DNA of 64,000 nt from Cyanodermella asteris. Taxonomy: Eukaryota; Ascomycota; Lecanoromycetes; Ostropales; Stictidaceae. The stretch lies in the NCBI GenBank assembly GCA_900618795.1, contig UYJD01000004.1, forward strand, positions 1,150,605 through 1,214,604, written 5' to 3'. Below the pieces are notes generated by a model. It saw only the letters and a list, made by a program, of their open reading frames with translations, had not been told where the DNA came from and searched no databases. Below are positions 1 through 10,970 of the stretch, one piece after another (positions within the stretch are counted from its first letter, which is position 1; every line of letters begins with the position of its first letter). The position numbers and the translations under genes were made by a program.

Positions 1-1631
1 GATGGGCAGACCGAATCCAGACAGCAGGACGGGGACGCGGTACGTGTTCCAGAGATAGTTGAGTTGGGAGCGCAGGTAGGGTGCCGTGTTATACATGATG
101 TAGTCGGTGTGCGGGCCCATGAGCCAGTCGTTGGAGGTGAGTTCCGTGGTGCCGACGCAGGTTGGGTAATGGGCGTTGGTGGTGCTGTTGTCGGTGCTGC
201 AGGCGGTGTAGTCGGTGACGATGGGGTAGACGGCTTGGGCGCTGTAGCCGTCGAAGCTGACAAAGTCCATTGTCCCCTTCAAGTATGCGCGATCATCTGC
301 TGAAAGGGGGACGAAGTCTTGGATTGTTTGTTTGAATGCGTCGGGGTAGTCCCCGCCGAGTACGAGCGTGTTCAAGAAGGGCCCGAATTGGAGATCTGAA
401 AGATGCTGAACAGCTTCGACGTGAGATGCGTTGTTTGGGTCAAGCGGTTGAGCGGGCGCGGCACCCATCTTCATGTTTATCTTGCCGGTTCCATTCAGCT
501 CGTGGTGGTAGAAATGCCAGAGTCTGGCGTGAGACTTGATAACGTGGTCCATGCCTGCACCTCCGGCGATTCCCACGTTCGGCCCGTTGATGGTGATCCA
601 GATAGGTACGCGATCGGCAAAATGAGCCATGACGATCTTGCCGTAATTGACGAATGCGTCCTCGAACAATGGTGTATCATAGCTTGTGAACTCGAATCCG
701 TAGTACGCGCGTTGAGAAAGCGTCTCGGTGAGGTTGCTGCCGAAGATTGGCAGTGGCGTGTCAAGGTGAAGCAACGTCACAATCGGCACCATCCCCTTCG
801 AGATGGCGAAGTCGATGAGATCTTCGTAGTGAGCAAGACCTTGTGAGTTTACTGGCGTGCCCGGAAAGTCGAATGGTAGGATGCGACTCCAGGATATGGA
901 GAATGAGTAGTACACCAATCCCATAGCTGCCATTCGTTCAATATCTTGCTTGTATAAGTAGTAATTCTCGACTGCAATGAAGTTTTTGTCGATCTCGGGC
1001 ACACCCAATACCGCTCTGATGCCTGCGGGAAGTATCTGCTGGTAGAGATCGGTGATGGCCGGAGTCCTACTTTCGTCGGCAATGGCACCTTCGATCTGCG
1101 GCGCCGCGGCGGCAGCAGCAAAGATGAAGCCATTGGGAAACGGTAAGCAGTCGGTGGAGTAAATGGCAACGGAGGTGGCAAGATGAGAGATTGAGTAGGC
1201 ACCGGGGTGGGGCTGACTGTGGTCGAGAAAATGCCGCGGGTGAAGTTTGGCAGCATCAAATTGTTCCATACGGACGAAAACGCGGCTTGTCCATAGCGAT
1301 CAGTTGGACTCGACCCGTTGGTCCCATTCAGAGGTGACCAGTTCCCGTACGAAGTTGTCGAGACGTTTGCGAACAAGGTAGCATAAGCGGAGTATGCAGA
1401 AGCGTAGGCGACGGTGGGTGAACCTGTCGGAAGCGCGATGGCAGTGCGCGTTGTCTCCGTGAGCGAATATGAGAACTGCTGATATCTATATGATGGCTTT
1501 GCGACGGACAGGGTCTGACTTGTACTACTTGCAAAGCAAGTTCTGTACTCGGAGCCAGGCACATATACTTGCTGTGCCAAAGAGACACTCAGGCAGACTG
1601 CGAGCTCTATAAGCACCAAGGGAACGAACAT
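1..1631 (-). pseudogene. GH1 (beta-glucosidase)-like secreted protein, partial, catalytic residues lost
   Basis: Glycoside hydrolase family 1 members hydrolyse beta-glucosides with two glutamates. The chosen ATG at 1631 opens a signal peptide (MFVPLVLIELAVCLSVSLAQ), followed by a Ser/Thr-rich extension and, from about 1150 down to 1, a clear GH1 barrel: FPNGFIFAAAAAAPQIEGA, YYSFSISWSRILPF, a Gln-Gly-Leu-x-His-Tyr segment, then LLHLDTPL where active enzymes have HFDLP or similar. The acid/base motif TFNEP reads TINGP (near 575) and the nucleophile region, usually TEFGF or ITENG, reads LSGFG (near 15-25), so both catalytic Glu are Gly. Extension and barrel are in different frames: around 1145-1170 one base seems missing and no intron fits. 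The 3' end lies beyond position 1. It is transcribed divergently from the acetate kinase gene. It is either a secreted pseudoenzyme with a sequencing error or a pseudogene. Confidence 0.75.
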
Positions 1632-2315
1632 TCTGAGATGAAAAAATAAAATAAAAATCAATGGAGGGTTTGGAATACACACGTCTGCAATACTGGTACA
1701 ACGGAAGGTGCTACCATCCCAATGCCCATAACTTGAACGCATTATTCTGGAAAGAAAAAAGCGAACACGATCATTAAATCACTACCTATTTCCAATCATT
1801 GAGGCTGTCGCGGAGGCTTACCATACGCACTGGTAAAGTGATTTTCGGTCATGTCGATGGCCCCAGGGAATCCTTCAGCTCCGAGAATTACTACTCTGCC
1901 TAGAAGAGGTTAATCAGATCAGGTAAGGACAATGAGCTGACATGCAGCGTAGTCCGAAGCACGGCTAGGTGTCGTTTCGTGCAGCCTCGCTGGCAGCTGA
2001 AAATGCCAGGTGCTCATCATCTTCGCCGAGCAAACATATATCGGCTCAAGAAGTACATTACAGAGCTATTTGAAGCTGCAGACCAAGTGGAGTGAATTCG
2101 GTCCTTCAGTATTATATAAGCGGTGGGGCCGAACAGGATGCGCAACATACGTCAGATGAACGTACGTCAGAATTCAGACGCACTGATACTGGAATATTAA
2201 GCACTGAGAGAATAGAGATAATATGAATGTGATTTTCGTCCACGTCCCACATTCTTACACACCCATGTCAAGTCCGTAGATCCCGGTGACGAGATCTCCA
2301 ACCACTTCCCAAAAC
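1632..2315. promoter_or_regulatory. Divergent intergenic region between the GH1-like gene and acetate kinase
   Basis: About 680 bp separate two outward-facing genes. A TATA-like string, ATTATATAAG, lies at 2111-2120, about 200 bp before the acetate kinase ATG. I see no other gene or repeat here. Confidence 0.4.
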
Positions 2316-3575
2316 ATGGCGATCATCCTCTCCATCAACGCCGGCTCCAGCAGCGTCAAGCTCTCCGTCTACACCCTCTCCTCCGCCAACTCCCCACCAA
2401 CCCAACTGGCCGAAGCCTCCATCTCCGGCCTCACCGCACCCCCTCCAGCCCTCACCTACTCCAATGGCACGGATAATATCAAAGACCAAGAGATCAAAGA
2501 CGCCGAAATCACCTCCCAATCCGACGCCTTCCAGTACCTCCTCAAGCACATCTCCTCCTCCGACTCCCTGACCCAAATCTCCGACCCGAAATCGATAACG
2601 CACGTCTGCCACCGCGTCGTCCACGGCGGCTCCTACCCGCACGCCGTCGAAATCAACCGCTCCACCTACTCGGATCTCGAAAGACTAACCGACCTGGCGC
2701 CCCTGCACAACGCCGCGGCGCTGGGAATAGTCAAAGCCGCGCACAAACACCTGCCGCACGCGCGCAACCTCGCCATCTTCGACAGCAGCTTCCACCAGAC
2801 CATGCCCGAGTGCGTGCGGACCTACGCCATCGACCGGCAGGTCGCGCGGAAAAACGGACTGCGCAAGTACGGCTTCCACGGGATTTCGTACTCGTTCATC
2901 ACGCGCAAGGTCGCCGAATACTTACGCAAGCCGATCGGGGACGTGGGCATCGTTGCGCTGCATTTGGGCTCCGGGGCGTCGGCGTGTGCGATCGAGGGGG
3001 GCAAGAGCGTCGACACGACGATGGGGCTGACGCCGCTGGACGGGTTGCCGGGCGCGACGCGCAGCGGGCAGATCGATCCGTCGCTCGTGTTCCATTTCAC
3101 GCATGATGCGGGGAGCATGAGTCGGAGCGCGACCAGGGAGCTGCACATTACGAACGCGGAGGAGATTCTGAACAAGAAGTCTGGCTGGAAGGCGTTGGCG
3201 GGCACGACGGATTTTGGGGAGATTTCGGCTTCGGAGGACGAGGGTGCGAAGTTGGCGTTTGATTTGTTCCTCGACCGAATAGTCGGGTTCGTTGGGAGTT
3301 ACTATCTCAAGTTGGATGGCAAGGTGGACGCGCTGGTTTTTGCAGGTGGCATTGGGGAGAAGGGGGAGAAGTTGAGGAGGGTGATTGTCGAGAAGGCCAG
3401 GAGTATCGGGTTCGAGATTGACGGGGAGAAAAATGCGAAGAAAGTGGAGGATGTGGTGGTGGATATCAGTGCACAAGGCGCGAAGCACAAGACTTTGGTG
3501 GTCCAGACGGATGAGCAGTGGGAGATGGCGAATGTGGTGAGCCAGGACGAAAAACTATTTGGAAACTCCCAGTAG
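2316..3575 (+). CDS. ackA: Acetate kinase
   Basis: Interconverts acetate + ATP and acetyl phosphate + ADP; in fungi it is thought to work with phosphoketolase (Xfp), which is not in this window. The single exon encodes 419 aa, normal for the family. The ATG at 2316 is chosen because the family N-terminus starts directly with MAIILSINAGSSSVK, the first acetate kinase signature; an upstream in-frame ATG at 2286 only adds ten unlike residues. Other conserved parts are visible: CHRVVHGG (substrate-binding Arg), FDSSFHQTMP (catalytic Asp), RKYGFHGISY (transition-state His), a second signature ending ATRSGQIDPS, and GGIGEK near the C-terminus. All key residues are present and the frame is clean. 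No targeting signal is evident, so the enzyme is probably cytosolic. Confidence 0.95.
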   Translation: MAIILSINAGSSSVKLSVYTLSSANSPPTQLAEASISGLTAPPPALTYSNGTDNIKDQEIKDAEITSQSDAFQYLLKHISSSDSLTQISDPKSITHVCHRVVHGGSYPHAVEINRSTYSDLERLTDLAPLHNAAALGIVKAAHKHLPHARNLAIFDSSFHQTMPECVRTYAIDRQVARKNGLRKYGFHGISYSFITRKVAEYLRKPIGDVGIVALHLGSGASACAIEGGKSVDTTMGLTPLDGLPGATRSGQIDPSLVFHFTHDAGSMSRSATRELHITNAEEILNKKSGWKALAGTTDFGEISASEDEGAKLAFDLFLDRIVGFVGSYYLKLDGKVDALVFAGGIGEKGEKLRRVIVEKARSIGFEIDGEKNAKKVEDVVVDISAQGAKHKTLVVQTDEQWEMANVVSQDEKLFGNSQ

Positions 3576-3846
3576 TGATGCGATTGGTGGTGAAACCACA
3601 GCAAATACCTAGAGAACATGGAAAAGATATAGACGTTGATGGCTACATGTGTACAATAACGCGAGGTGGATGTTTTGTAATGAACATAAATAAGATCGTG
3701 TCATCATGCTATCGGTGCTATGTACAATTGATGTTCGTGCTGTAAGCAATCTCTCCCCAGTCCACACGTGCAAATACATTGCTTTTCATTTTGCCATTAT
3801 CGTCAGGTCAATCCCATATGCGACAATTACCATCACATCGTATTGT

Positions 3847-5139
3847 TTACTTCAAGTTCTTTCCGCTCAAGAAGCTGGTGATGACCGAGTAAGCACCCGT
3901 AGAGTTGTAGTGGGCATTGATACCGTGACCACTCTCGGGTTGGATGTAAGCGGTGAAGTTGGTGTTGTTCGTGCCACCGAATGCCATGGCAACAGCGGCA
4001 GGGATGCTGGAGCCCGCTCCACCGGTAGCCAGGCAGTCACCGCCGCAGAACGGAATGTCGTTGCTACCGGTGATGACGAGAACGGGGCCTCTGAAGGCAT
4101 TCGTCATTGGGACGGATCCAAGAGTTAGCAGCTCACCGTAGGTAACGGGTTGCTTCGTCTGCTCGGCCACGACCAGGAGCTTGGGGTCGAAGGAACCAGG
4201 CAGGAGGAAAAGCTGGCTGTTGCTGACGATGGAGTCCGAGATGATATAGCCGGGGGAATAGTTTAGACCGGGAGGAAGAGTAGTGATATCAATCGGCGTA
4301 GTCAGGTCACCAAAAGGAGAGTAGGCAAGGTATTGGGCGACCTGAGCAGTGTCGATTGAGCCGAGACGCAGAGGCTGGTTCTCGGCGGCAGGAACGAAGT
4401 TGGCGCCCTGGCCGAACTGCGAGATGAAGCTGCTGTTGGCGGAGAAACCGGTCAAGACGATAGCAGCGGTCTCTTTGGGGTACAAGTTGGCGAAAGAGTA
4501 TGTTTGGGCAGAGCCGAAGGAGTGACCGACGTGGACGATGCGGTTTCCAAAGGTCTGGTTGACGCCAGGGAATGTGCCCACGCGCAACTGACGAGTCAGC
4601 TCACGCAGAGCCGCAACCTCGATAGTCGCCTGACCCTCGTTGATGGGGTCGGCAAAGTGGGAGCTGTTACCAATGCCGAGTCTGTCGTAAGAAAGAGTAG
4701 CATACCCGGCATTCGTCGCGGCGTTGATGTAGGAATAGTTATAGTTATTGAAGGCAAGATCCCAATCTGTGCTTTTGTTAGCAGCTGTTCCAACTTCGAT
4801 TGCCAGAAAGTACTTACAGGTCTTGTCGAAGCCAATGCCGTGCGTCGGCACCTGAACGTAGCCAGTCTTGGTGAAGTTGTCCGGCACGCAGTACTTGGCC
4901 GAGATACTGTAATTACCCGAGGTGGTCTTGTAGCCCGTGAGGGCCTGTTGGGTGAAATTGTTGCCCTGGCGAGCGTTGTTCAGCAAGAACGCTACAACGT
5001 CGAGCTTGTTCTGGGGAGGCTGAATGTTGAAGGTTCCTGTACGAGCGCTAGTTTGTACAGGGACCGTGATGTTCTTGCACTGCCTGGCCTCGCTGACGGC
5101 AGCAAGAGCCAGGAGGGCGACACTAGTAAACGACACCAT
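3847..5139 (-). CDS. Secreted alpha/beta-hydrolase fold protein
   Basis: Predicted secreted serine hydrolase of unknown substrate. The ATG at 5139 gives a good signal peptide (MVSFTSVALLALAAVSEA) and is preferred over an in-frame ATG 42 bp upstream. A 51-bp intron (4767-4817; donor GTAAGT, branch GCTAAC, acceptor CACAG) is a multiple of three with no stop, so the unspliced frame stays open; removing it joins GFDKT to YWDLAFNN, the expected family sequence. The spliced protein is 413 aa. The nucleophile elbow is GHSFGS, a likely acid lies in VITGSNDIPF, and the catalytic His is in ESGHGINAH. Many Asn-x-Ser/Thr sites fit secretion. Such proteins are common in plant- and surface-associated fungi and are often named esterase or lipase without proof; a more exact function cannot be given. 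Confidence 0.85.
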   Translation of the reverse strand: MVSFTSVALLALAAVSEARQCKNITVPVQTSARTGTFNIQPPQNKLDVVAFLLNNARQGNNFTQQALTGYKTTSGNYSISAKYCVPDNFTKTGYVQVPTHGIGFDKTCKYFLAIEVGTAANKSTDWDLAFNNYNYSYINAATNAGYATLSYDRLGIGNSSHFADPINEGQATIEVAALRELTRQLRVGTFPGVNQTFGNRIVHVGHSFGSAQTYSFANLYPKETAAIVLTGFSANSSFISQFGQGANFVPAAENQPLRLGSIDTAQVAQYLAYSPFGDLTTPIDITTLPPGLNYSPGYIISDSIVSNSQLFLLPGSFDPKLLVVAEQTKQPVTYGELLTLGSVPMTNAFRGPVLVITGSNDIPFCGGDCLATGGAGSSIPAAVAMAFGGTNNTNFTAYIQPESGHGINAHYNSTGAYSVITSFLSGKNLK

Positions 5140-6471
5140 CTTGACGATTGACAGGGAGGAACGAGAATCGGGTAGGGACAAAGAGAGGGCACAGTCGACA
5201 AATCCAAGGGGCGAAAGCCATCATATAGGAGGCCGTAGCCGCTGGTGACGATTCCCAGGTTTTCGGCAACCCGGATGCGGAGCTTGAGCTTGAGCCCATT
5301 CCCATGGCTAAAGCGGCTTGCGGTCAGCTCGGCGAAGGTCAAAAAGCTCCTCAAAGCTGAGGACCGGTGAGGAACAGAGCTTCGATGTCGTCGTGAGGCA
5401 TATCGTCATGCTCGACTCAGCCAGTGACGTGAGATTTATCGAGCTGAAGCTTCGCCAGACGCACTCAATCACCAATCAACAGCTGTGCGAGCTGTAAGCT
5501 ATTTGTCAAACACGGCATAGACGTTGTGCAAAGGAGCTTGGGGACTTCAATCGCCTAACGATTAAGCTTCAAGAGCCGTGTACAAGATGATGTAAATGAA
5601 CAGCAACGTCCAAACTCAGGGATGTGCGAAAAACCCAATACTCGTGCGCGGGAGCCTCCATGCCGAGAGAAAGGCAAGCAACAGGCTTTGGGGCCTGAAC
5701 GGGCGATCAGGTCGATGGGGAATAGCAGACCCGATCGAGATGTGCGGAGCAGAAATGCATGTCAAACTGTGAAGGCGGAGATGGCCATCTCATCCCTTTC
5801 GAGCGCGGATTCATCTCCGTCCCCTGACGTCACCTGATCTCAGCCAACAGTCGAGTCTAGATCGATCTTCCCCGAAGATGCCCGGCTGCGGACTCGGAGT
5901 CGTCTTCTTCGTTGCTGGACATGGGCGTTTGCTGCCACATTGGGCAGATGGTCTTTCATAGCGCTCGAGTGGTAGACGTGAGAGATCCGCCGGGATGATG
6001 CGCACACACGTGAGTGCGAGTGAAACATCCTTGCAAGTTCCTGGGTGGTTCTGGCGATCTCCCGCCATCTCTAATTATGCTCATCAACTTTACGATAAGG
6101 TTGACGCCCTTCTGCCAGAAGGCATGGAGGAGCCTGGCCCGTGACACCCATGTCGTTGCAAATGCGCATGGGGCCAGTGCTGGTAAGCATAGATTGTCAG
6201 GCGCTTCTAGCAAGTAGCAATTTTAGCATTCGGCGTCTGTTTGGTCCAGCACGTGAATACAGGATTTTTTTTGGACATGATACGTGTGATCGCGAGCGAA
6301 CGTACAAGCAGACAGTCAGCAAGTCACATCATGCTCTCCGTCGTCTACCATCGCCGGCATATGAAAAAGGCCTTGTTGCTGTGACTTCAATTCATTCCTA
6401 TAGATGCATTAATCATATACAGGCATACTTCCAAATTTCATTTTCATCCTCAGCTTTTTCGAGCCAAACAC
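5140..6471. other. Intergenic region, no gene recognised
   Basis: About 1.3 kb between the 5' end of the alpha/beta-hydrolase gene and the 3' end of the HsbA gene. Only short, unlike-protein reading frames are present on either strand. The part next to 5139 must hold the hydrolase promoter. Confidence 0.5.
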
Positions 6472-7155
6472 CTAGTAGTTGACGACCTTGCCGTTGCGGA
6501 CGTTGCTGGGAATAGCTGGCAGATCAATACCGTTAATGTGCTGGGAGTAGTTGTTGATGGCACCGTTGAAGGCGTTATCGATGGCAGTGGTGACCTCAGG
6601 GACAACGGTAGCCAGACTGGCGTCAATGGTGCTGTTGATAGCCTGGACGAGGTTGTTGGTAAGCGACAGGTCGTTCTGGAGGGCGGAGAGGACGGTAAGG
6701 CGGGCAGAGAAGAAGACGGCGATGGTGTCGACCTTGGGGCGGGCGGCAACAAGGTTCTTGAGCAGGCTCTGGACGTTGGGGACGAAGCCGATGAACTCGA
6801 GGCCGACGTTGAGCGAGTCGTCCGCGCTCAATTTGCCGGTCTGCTTGACCAGGTTGGTGATGGTGATGAGATCATTGCCGACCTGGTCGCTTGCCTTGAG
6901 GACGTCGAGGAGGCCGCCCAAGGTGCTGAGGGAGGTGGGGTTGAACGCGTTGACAGTGTTGTTCAGCTTGCCGACGTCGGCGCTCAGACTAGAACGAGAG
7001 TTAGCTGAGTTTCAATGCAACAGCAACGACGCAGCTTACGTGTCGATCGCAGCAATGATGGCCTTGGCATCACGCTTCTGAACTTCAGCGCCAGGAGTGG
7101 GCATGGCAACCACTGCGCTGACGAACAGCGTGGAGAGGATTCCGAAGAACTTCAT
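6472..7155 (-). CDS. HsbA-type hydrophobic surface-binding protein
   Basis: Small secreted protein of the HsbA family (PF12296). The founder, Aspergillus HsbA, binds hydrophobic surfaces and recruits a lytic esterase to them. Exon 1 (7155-7040) encodes a signal peptide (MKFFGILSTLFVSAVVAMP) and a short pro-like stretch ending KR. A 51-bp intron (6989-7039; GTAAGC donor, GCTAAC branch, CTAG acceptor) precedes exon 2 (6988-6472). The spliced product is 210 aa. The mature part is an amphipathic helical repeat-like sequence with no Cys: SLSTLGGLLDVLKASDQVG, later TIDASLATVVPEVTTAIDNA. A TATA-like element lies on the minus strand near 7290-7297, about 135 bp upstream of the ATG. The neighbouring secreted alpha/beta hydrolase would make a natural partner if the HsbA model applies, but that is inference. 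Confidence 0.88.
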
Positions 7156-8760
7156 GTTGATTGATTTCGAGTTGTACTGTGAGGCGATGGATTTTGATTG
7201 ACCAGGTTTCCAGAGAGATCAGTGAAGATGTCAGGAGCAGCACAGCGAAGGAGGAAGATTCCACACAACCAGAGGTGAGTCCCAGCGACTATATACATTT
7301 CCACATTGGAGACATGGTCCGTTCATCACAAGCCAAATCGGCAAGACTGTGGAGTAGCTCTGGTGCAAAGACAGGTACAAGTTGCGCACCATCACGGATG
7401 GCCAGCGAGCTCTGCCATGAGCCTCGTTTCACATGGGAGAAGCTAACATATGATCAACGCTTACCACCGAGCACTGTGGCGAGGGCGCACTGAAAGGCAC
7501 GCTCCGGGTCTGAAGGACCATGTCTTCATCCCATCGTTCCCTGGATACGTGCAGCAGCCGTCCAACCACAGCTCAGTTGGCGGCTCGGGGCCCTAGTGGG
7601 TGTGTGGGTGTGGCGTTTTGCAAGCTAGAAGCCGGCTAGTCCTTGCGGGGAAACGGTACAGAAAAAAGGTACAAGGATCAGCCTGAAGCTGAGCACAACG
7701 CTTTCTGCGGGGAATCGTATGGCAAGAGATCCAAGCCAGTGCGGTTCTAGCTCGGCGCCATAAGCTGCACAACGAATCGCCTTGGCCGTGGAGAGGGTCG
7801 CAGTAGTCGGCCACATTAGCCTTGGTAGGTGGACACGTGGGAGACTGTGGGAAAGCAAACAGCCAGACACACCGAGTCTCTGCCCAAGAGTCAAAGTAAG
7901 CTGCTAAGCAGATAAACGATGCCAAACGAAAGTCGCACGAAAAGTAACGTAGAAAAGTTGTGGTCCTTTGTTGCAAACAGACCACTCGATGCGAACGACG
8001 TGCCTGGAGTCTGGAGAGTGGCGCCAGCCTAGCAAGACCAGCCGAATCATCTGCTCGGCGAAGCGATTATTCAAGACTGCGCGAAAACTGGTGCACAGCT
8101 CGAGAAGCTTTGCCGGGAGGTGAGCGTTTAGCACGGCGAATTGGTGGTGGGCATAATTTCGTGCTCACATCGAATTAGATCGGGTCGGGCCTGGACTCCA
8201 CCGGTACGTGGGCCGCCCACCCAATTGTCTTCGACGCCTCGTACCTCTGACCTCCATTGTTCCAAGCCAGATCTCATACCGTCGGTAAGCCGGCAGGCGA
8301 GTTCCTGCAGGCGGTCGAGACATGGGCAGAGCTGTTGACAAGAATTTCCTCATCAGATATGCGACATGGGCGGGCGGGGTCTGGGCGAGACCTCACAACA
8401 TCTCCACCATCCGCAATCCGTACATACTGAGGTACCTGGCAGTGCTACTGTCCTTACAGTCTTACACAGCTAATGCCTTTGCCCGAACGCTGCTCTCGGC
8501 TCTGAGCGGCCCGACGGCTTGTCTCCAACAGAATCTGTCATCCAAGCCTGTCTTTACCCCACAAATGCTACATTAGCTACCTAAGCTTGAAGCCTACTTG
8601 AGAAGTTTCGACTCAGCTAAGCTGCTTTTGTAAGCGAGAGCTGGGTAGTTGCCGACACCGTACAGCTTTCACATGCGCAGACTTCCTCGCCGGCTCAACG
8701 TGCTGAGCAAACCACTCGTCGTGACCGCCAAATACAGCGCCTCAGCGGCTAGGACCTGCG
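7156..8760. other. Intergenic region, no gene recognised
   Basis: About 1.6 kb holding the HsbA promoter at its left end and the 3' flank of the amine oxidase gene at its right end. Reading frames are short and overlap on all strands without family resemblance. Confidence 0.5.
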
Positions 8761-10970
8761 CTACCGACTACTGCAACACGACGAGTTCCCAGCCTCGCCA
8801 TCAACGACAACGCTCTTGTTCTGCTCCCGGCTCGCTGTGGCTACGTCGAGACCCGGGTTGCCGCTGAAGAAGTTCACCGGCTTGAGCCCGACGACCATCT
8901 TCTCCGCCGGCATCACAGGCCAAGCTTCGATTCTCTGGCATGAGCACAAAAGTTAGCATGTCGCGTGGCGTTGCTGCACCTCATTATTGTGTCATAATCT
9001 TACCGGATTGTGTGTGGAGCCGAAGGTGTGCCAGATGACGATGTCTTCATTTCTCACGCTTGTGGCCGCCTCCGCGTCGCGTCGCTTCTGGATTGCGCTG
9101 GCGATCCCCTCGCCGCCTGCCGACTGCATTGTGTGTCGCCCCGCAGGAAACATCTCGTCGTCGTCGTAGCGGGTCACCCAAATAGCGTGCTCGCCAAACT
9201 CGGACCGCTTCGCGTGGTGTGAACTCGGGTCGGCAAGCAGCATTTGGCTATAGCATGGGGCAATCTCGAAGCCAATCGGCGTGCCGGTTATGGGATTCAC
9301 CTCCCTCTCGTTGACAATTTTGAAAGTTCGATTCTTCGTAAAGTCGAGGTCGAGACCTTCTTCATGCTCGACATAGCTCGACGCTGTGGTATAGCCCACG
9401 CCGAAAGGATTATGGACTTGAGAGTCATTCATCGGCATCCGCACCGACTCTTCTACCTGCAGGCTATTGAGCCAACCGTCGATCGCAGAGTCTATGCGAA
9501 GACTGAACAAGTGTTGATGATACGGCGCTAAAACCCCAGGAGCTACCACGGTACCATATGGCACCGTCTCGCCCATGGCAATCGGGGCTGTCGACAGAAT
9601 GCCAGTAGCGCGAACCTCATAGTGGATCGATGCATCCTGCCCGAACTGGAAGGCGAATGTGTACTCATAGTTGCTAACGGTAATGACGGTCTGCAGGACG
9701 AGAATGCGCGACCGGGCGACGACGGCATGCTGCGTACGGAAATTGGTATGCTTCCAGAGAATACCGTCGTCCTGCTCATGGCAACAGACCACATTCGGGA
9801 GCTTCAGGGCTTCGCCTGAGCTCAAATTGTGCCAAGCGTCGAAGTATTTGATGGTGCCCAGACAGTCACATCCCAGCTGAAGATTGTTCCGCGTTGATCC
9901 CGGCGCCGTCGTTGCCCAAGTCAAATGCCCCTTTGCGGGGAAATGGAGCTCGTGGGTCTCCATACGGGACGAACATCTCGGCCAGCGAAAGACGGTAGAA
10001 CAAGCTGCGGCCATCGTAACGAATGTCATTCAGCACGAGACCCTCTCGATAGTTGAAGCCAACATGAAAGCTCCACTTCTCCCAAGTCACATTGTTCCCA
10101 CTGACCTGGAATGATGGTCCTTCGGGCTGGACCACATGGTAGGGTTTTGTGCTGGAACGTGGAGGTGGTCTGAGGTCCGGGTGATATTCTGAAGCCTCAG
10201 CAGAATGTATTCTCTTCTTGTCGAACGGCCGCGGCTCATCATGGATTCTCTCATCTTTTGAAGATGGAACACGATAGATCTTCGTGACCTGCAACGCGCC
10301 GTTCACCTCGGCGCACAGGTCGAGTGGGTAGGCGTAGTAGTTGGCGTCGGGGCTTTCTGAAAGCCGCATATAGAACCAGCACTGTCAAGCGTCAAACCCC
10401 AGCCGCACAGATTGATTGTCTGCTTACTCACCATAGTCGTCAGATCAGTCATGTCTGTCATACCATCCCTTGCATAGGCCCAAGGCTCAATGCAGACCGT
10501 TGCCCCAGACGGCAGTCGCAGCTTCTCGATCTCCGCCTGCACCCGTTCATCTGCTCGGCAGGCCTTCTCCACCCTTTTCATATGGTCCATATCGATGAAG
10601 GAATGTCGTCCAACCAGATCTTCTTTCGAATCGACAATGCTGCGATCGAGGTCGACTTGTAGCTCGAAAAACTTCCCCAGCGCTTGATCATCCCGGAGGA
10701 TAACCTGAACACGGGCCCTTCTCGGTGGTCTGGGGTTCTCATCCTCCTGTCGCCGTCCTCGACTAAGATATAATACCATGTCATGCTTGGGGGGCTCTCT
10801 GAGCGTTATCACGCGGAAATTCAGATCTACTCCCGGAAAAGCATTGCTTGTGATTTCAGCCGCCTGCACGTCGAACAGTTGTTAGCAAACGCGCAATAAT
10901 TTCGGGGTCAGCTCGCCTTCGAGATCTCTTCCGGCCCGAGAGGGTCCAAAGGATGTCCGGGGACACTCAT
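8761..10970 (-). CDS. Copper-containing (TPQ) amine oxidase, with one apparent extra base
   Basis: Oxidises primary amines to aldehydes, releasing ammonia and H2O2. Four exons: 10970-10917 (MSVPGHPLDPLGPEEISK), 10863-10432, 10381-9004 and 8934-8761. The introns are 53, 50 and 69 bp; the first starts with GC rather than GT. The copper-oxidase core is clear: FVPYGDP and KGAFDLGNDGAGINA, then LGCDCLGTIKYFDAW, the topaquinone site TVSNYEY (the Tyr is modified; Ser replaces the usual Gly), the copper ligands HQH and a third His in HNPRIEAWPVMP. Exon 3 is 1378 bp. Frames before and after about 9886 differ by one base between INA and NNLQLG; dropping one base gives exactly 459 codons and fits all intron phases, for about 678 aa in total. 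This is a recent single-base lesion or a base-call error. The C-terminus has no obvious PTS1. Confidence 0.85.
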
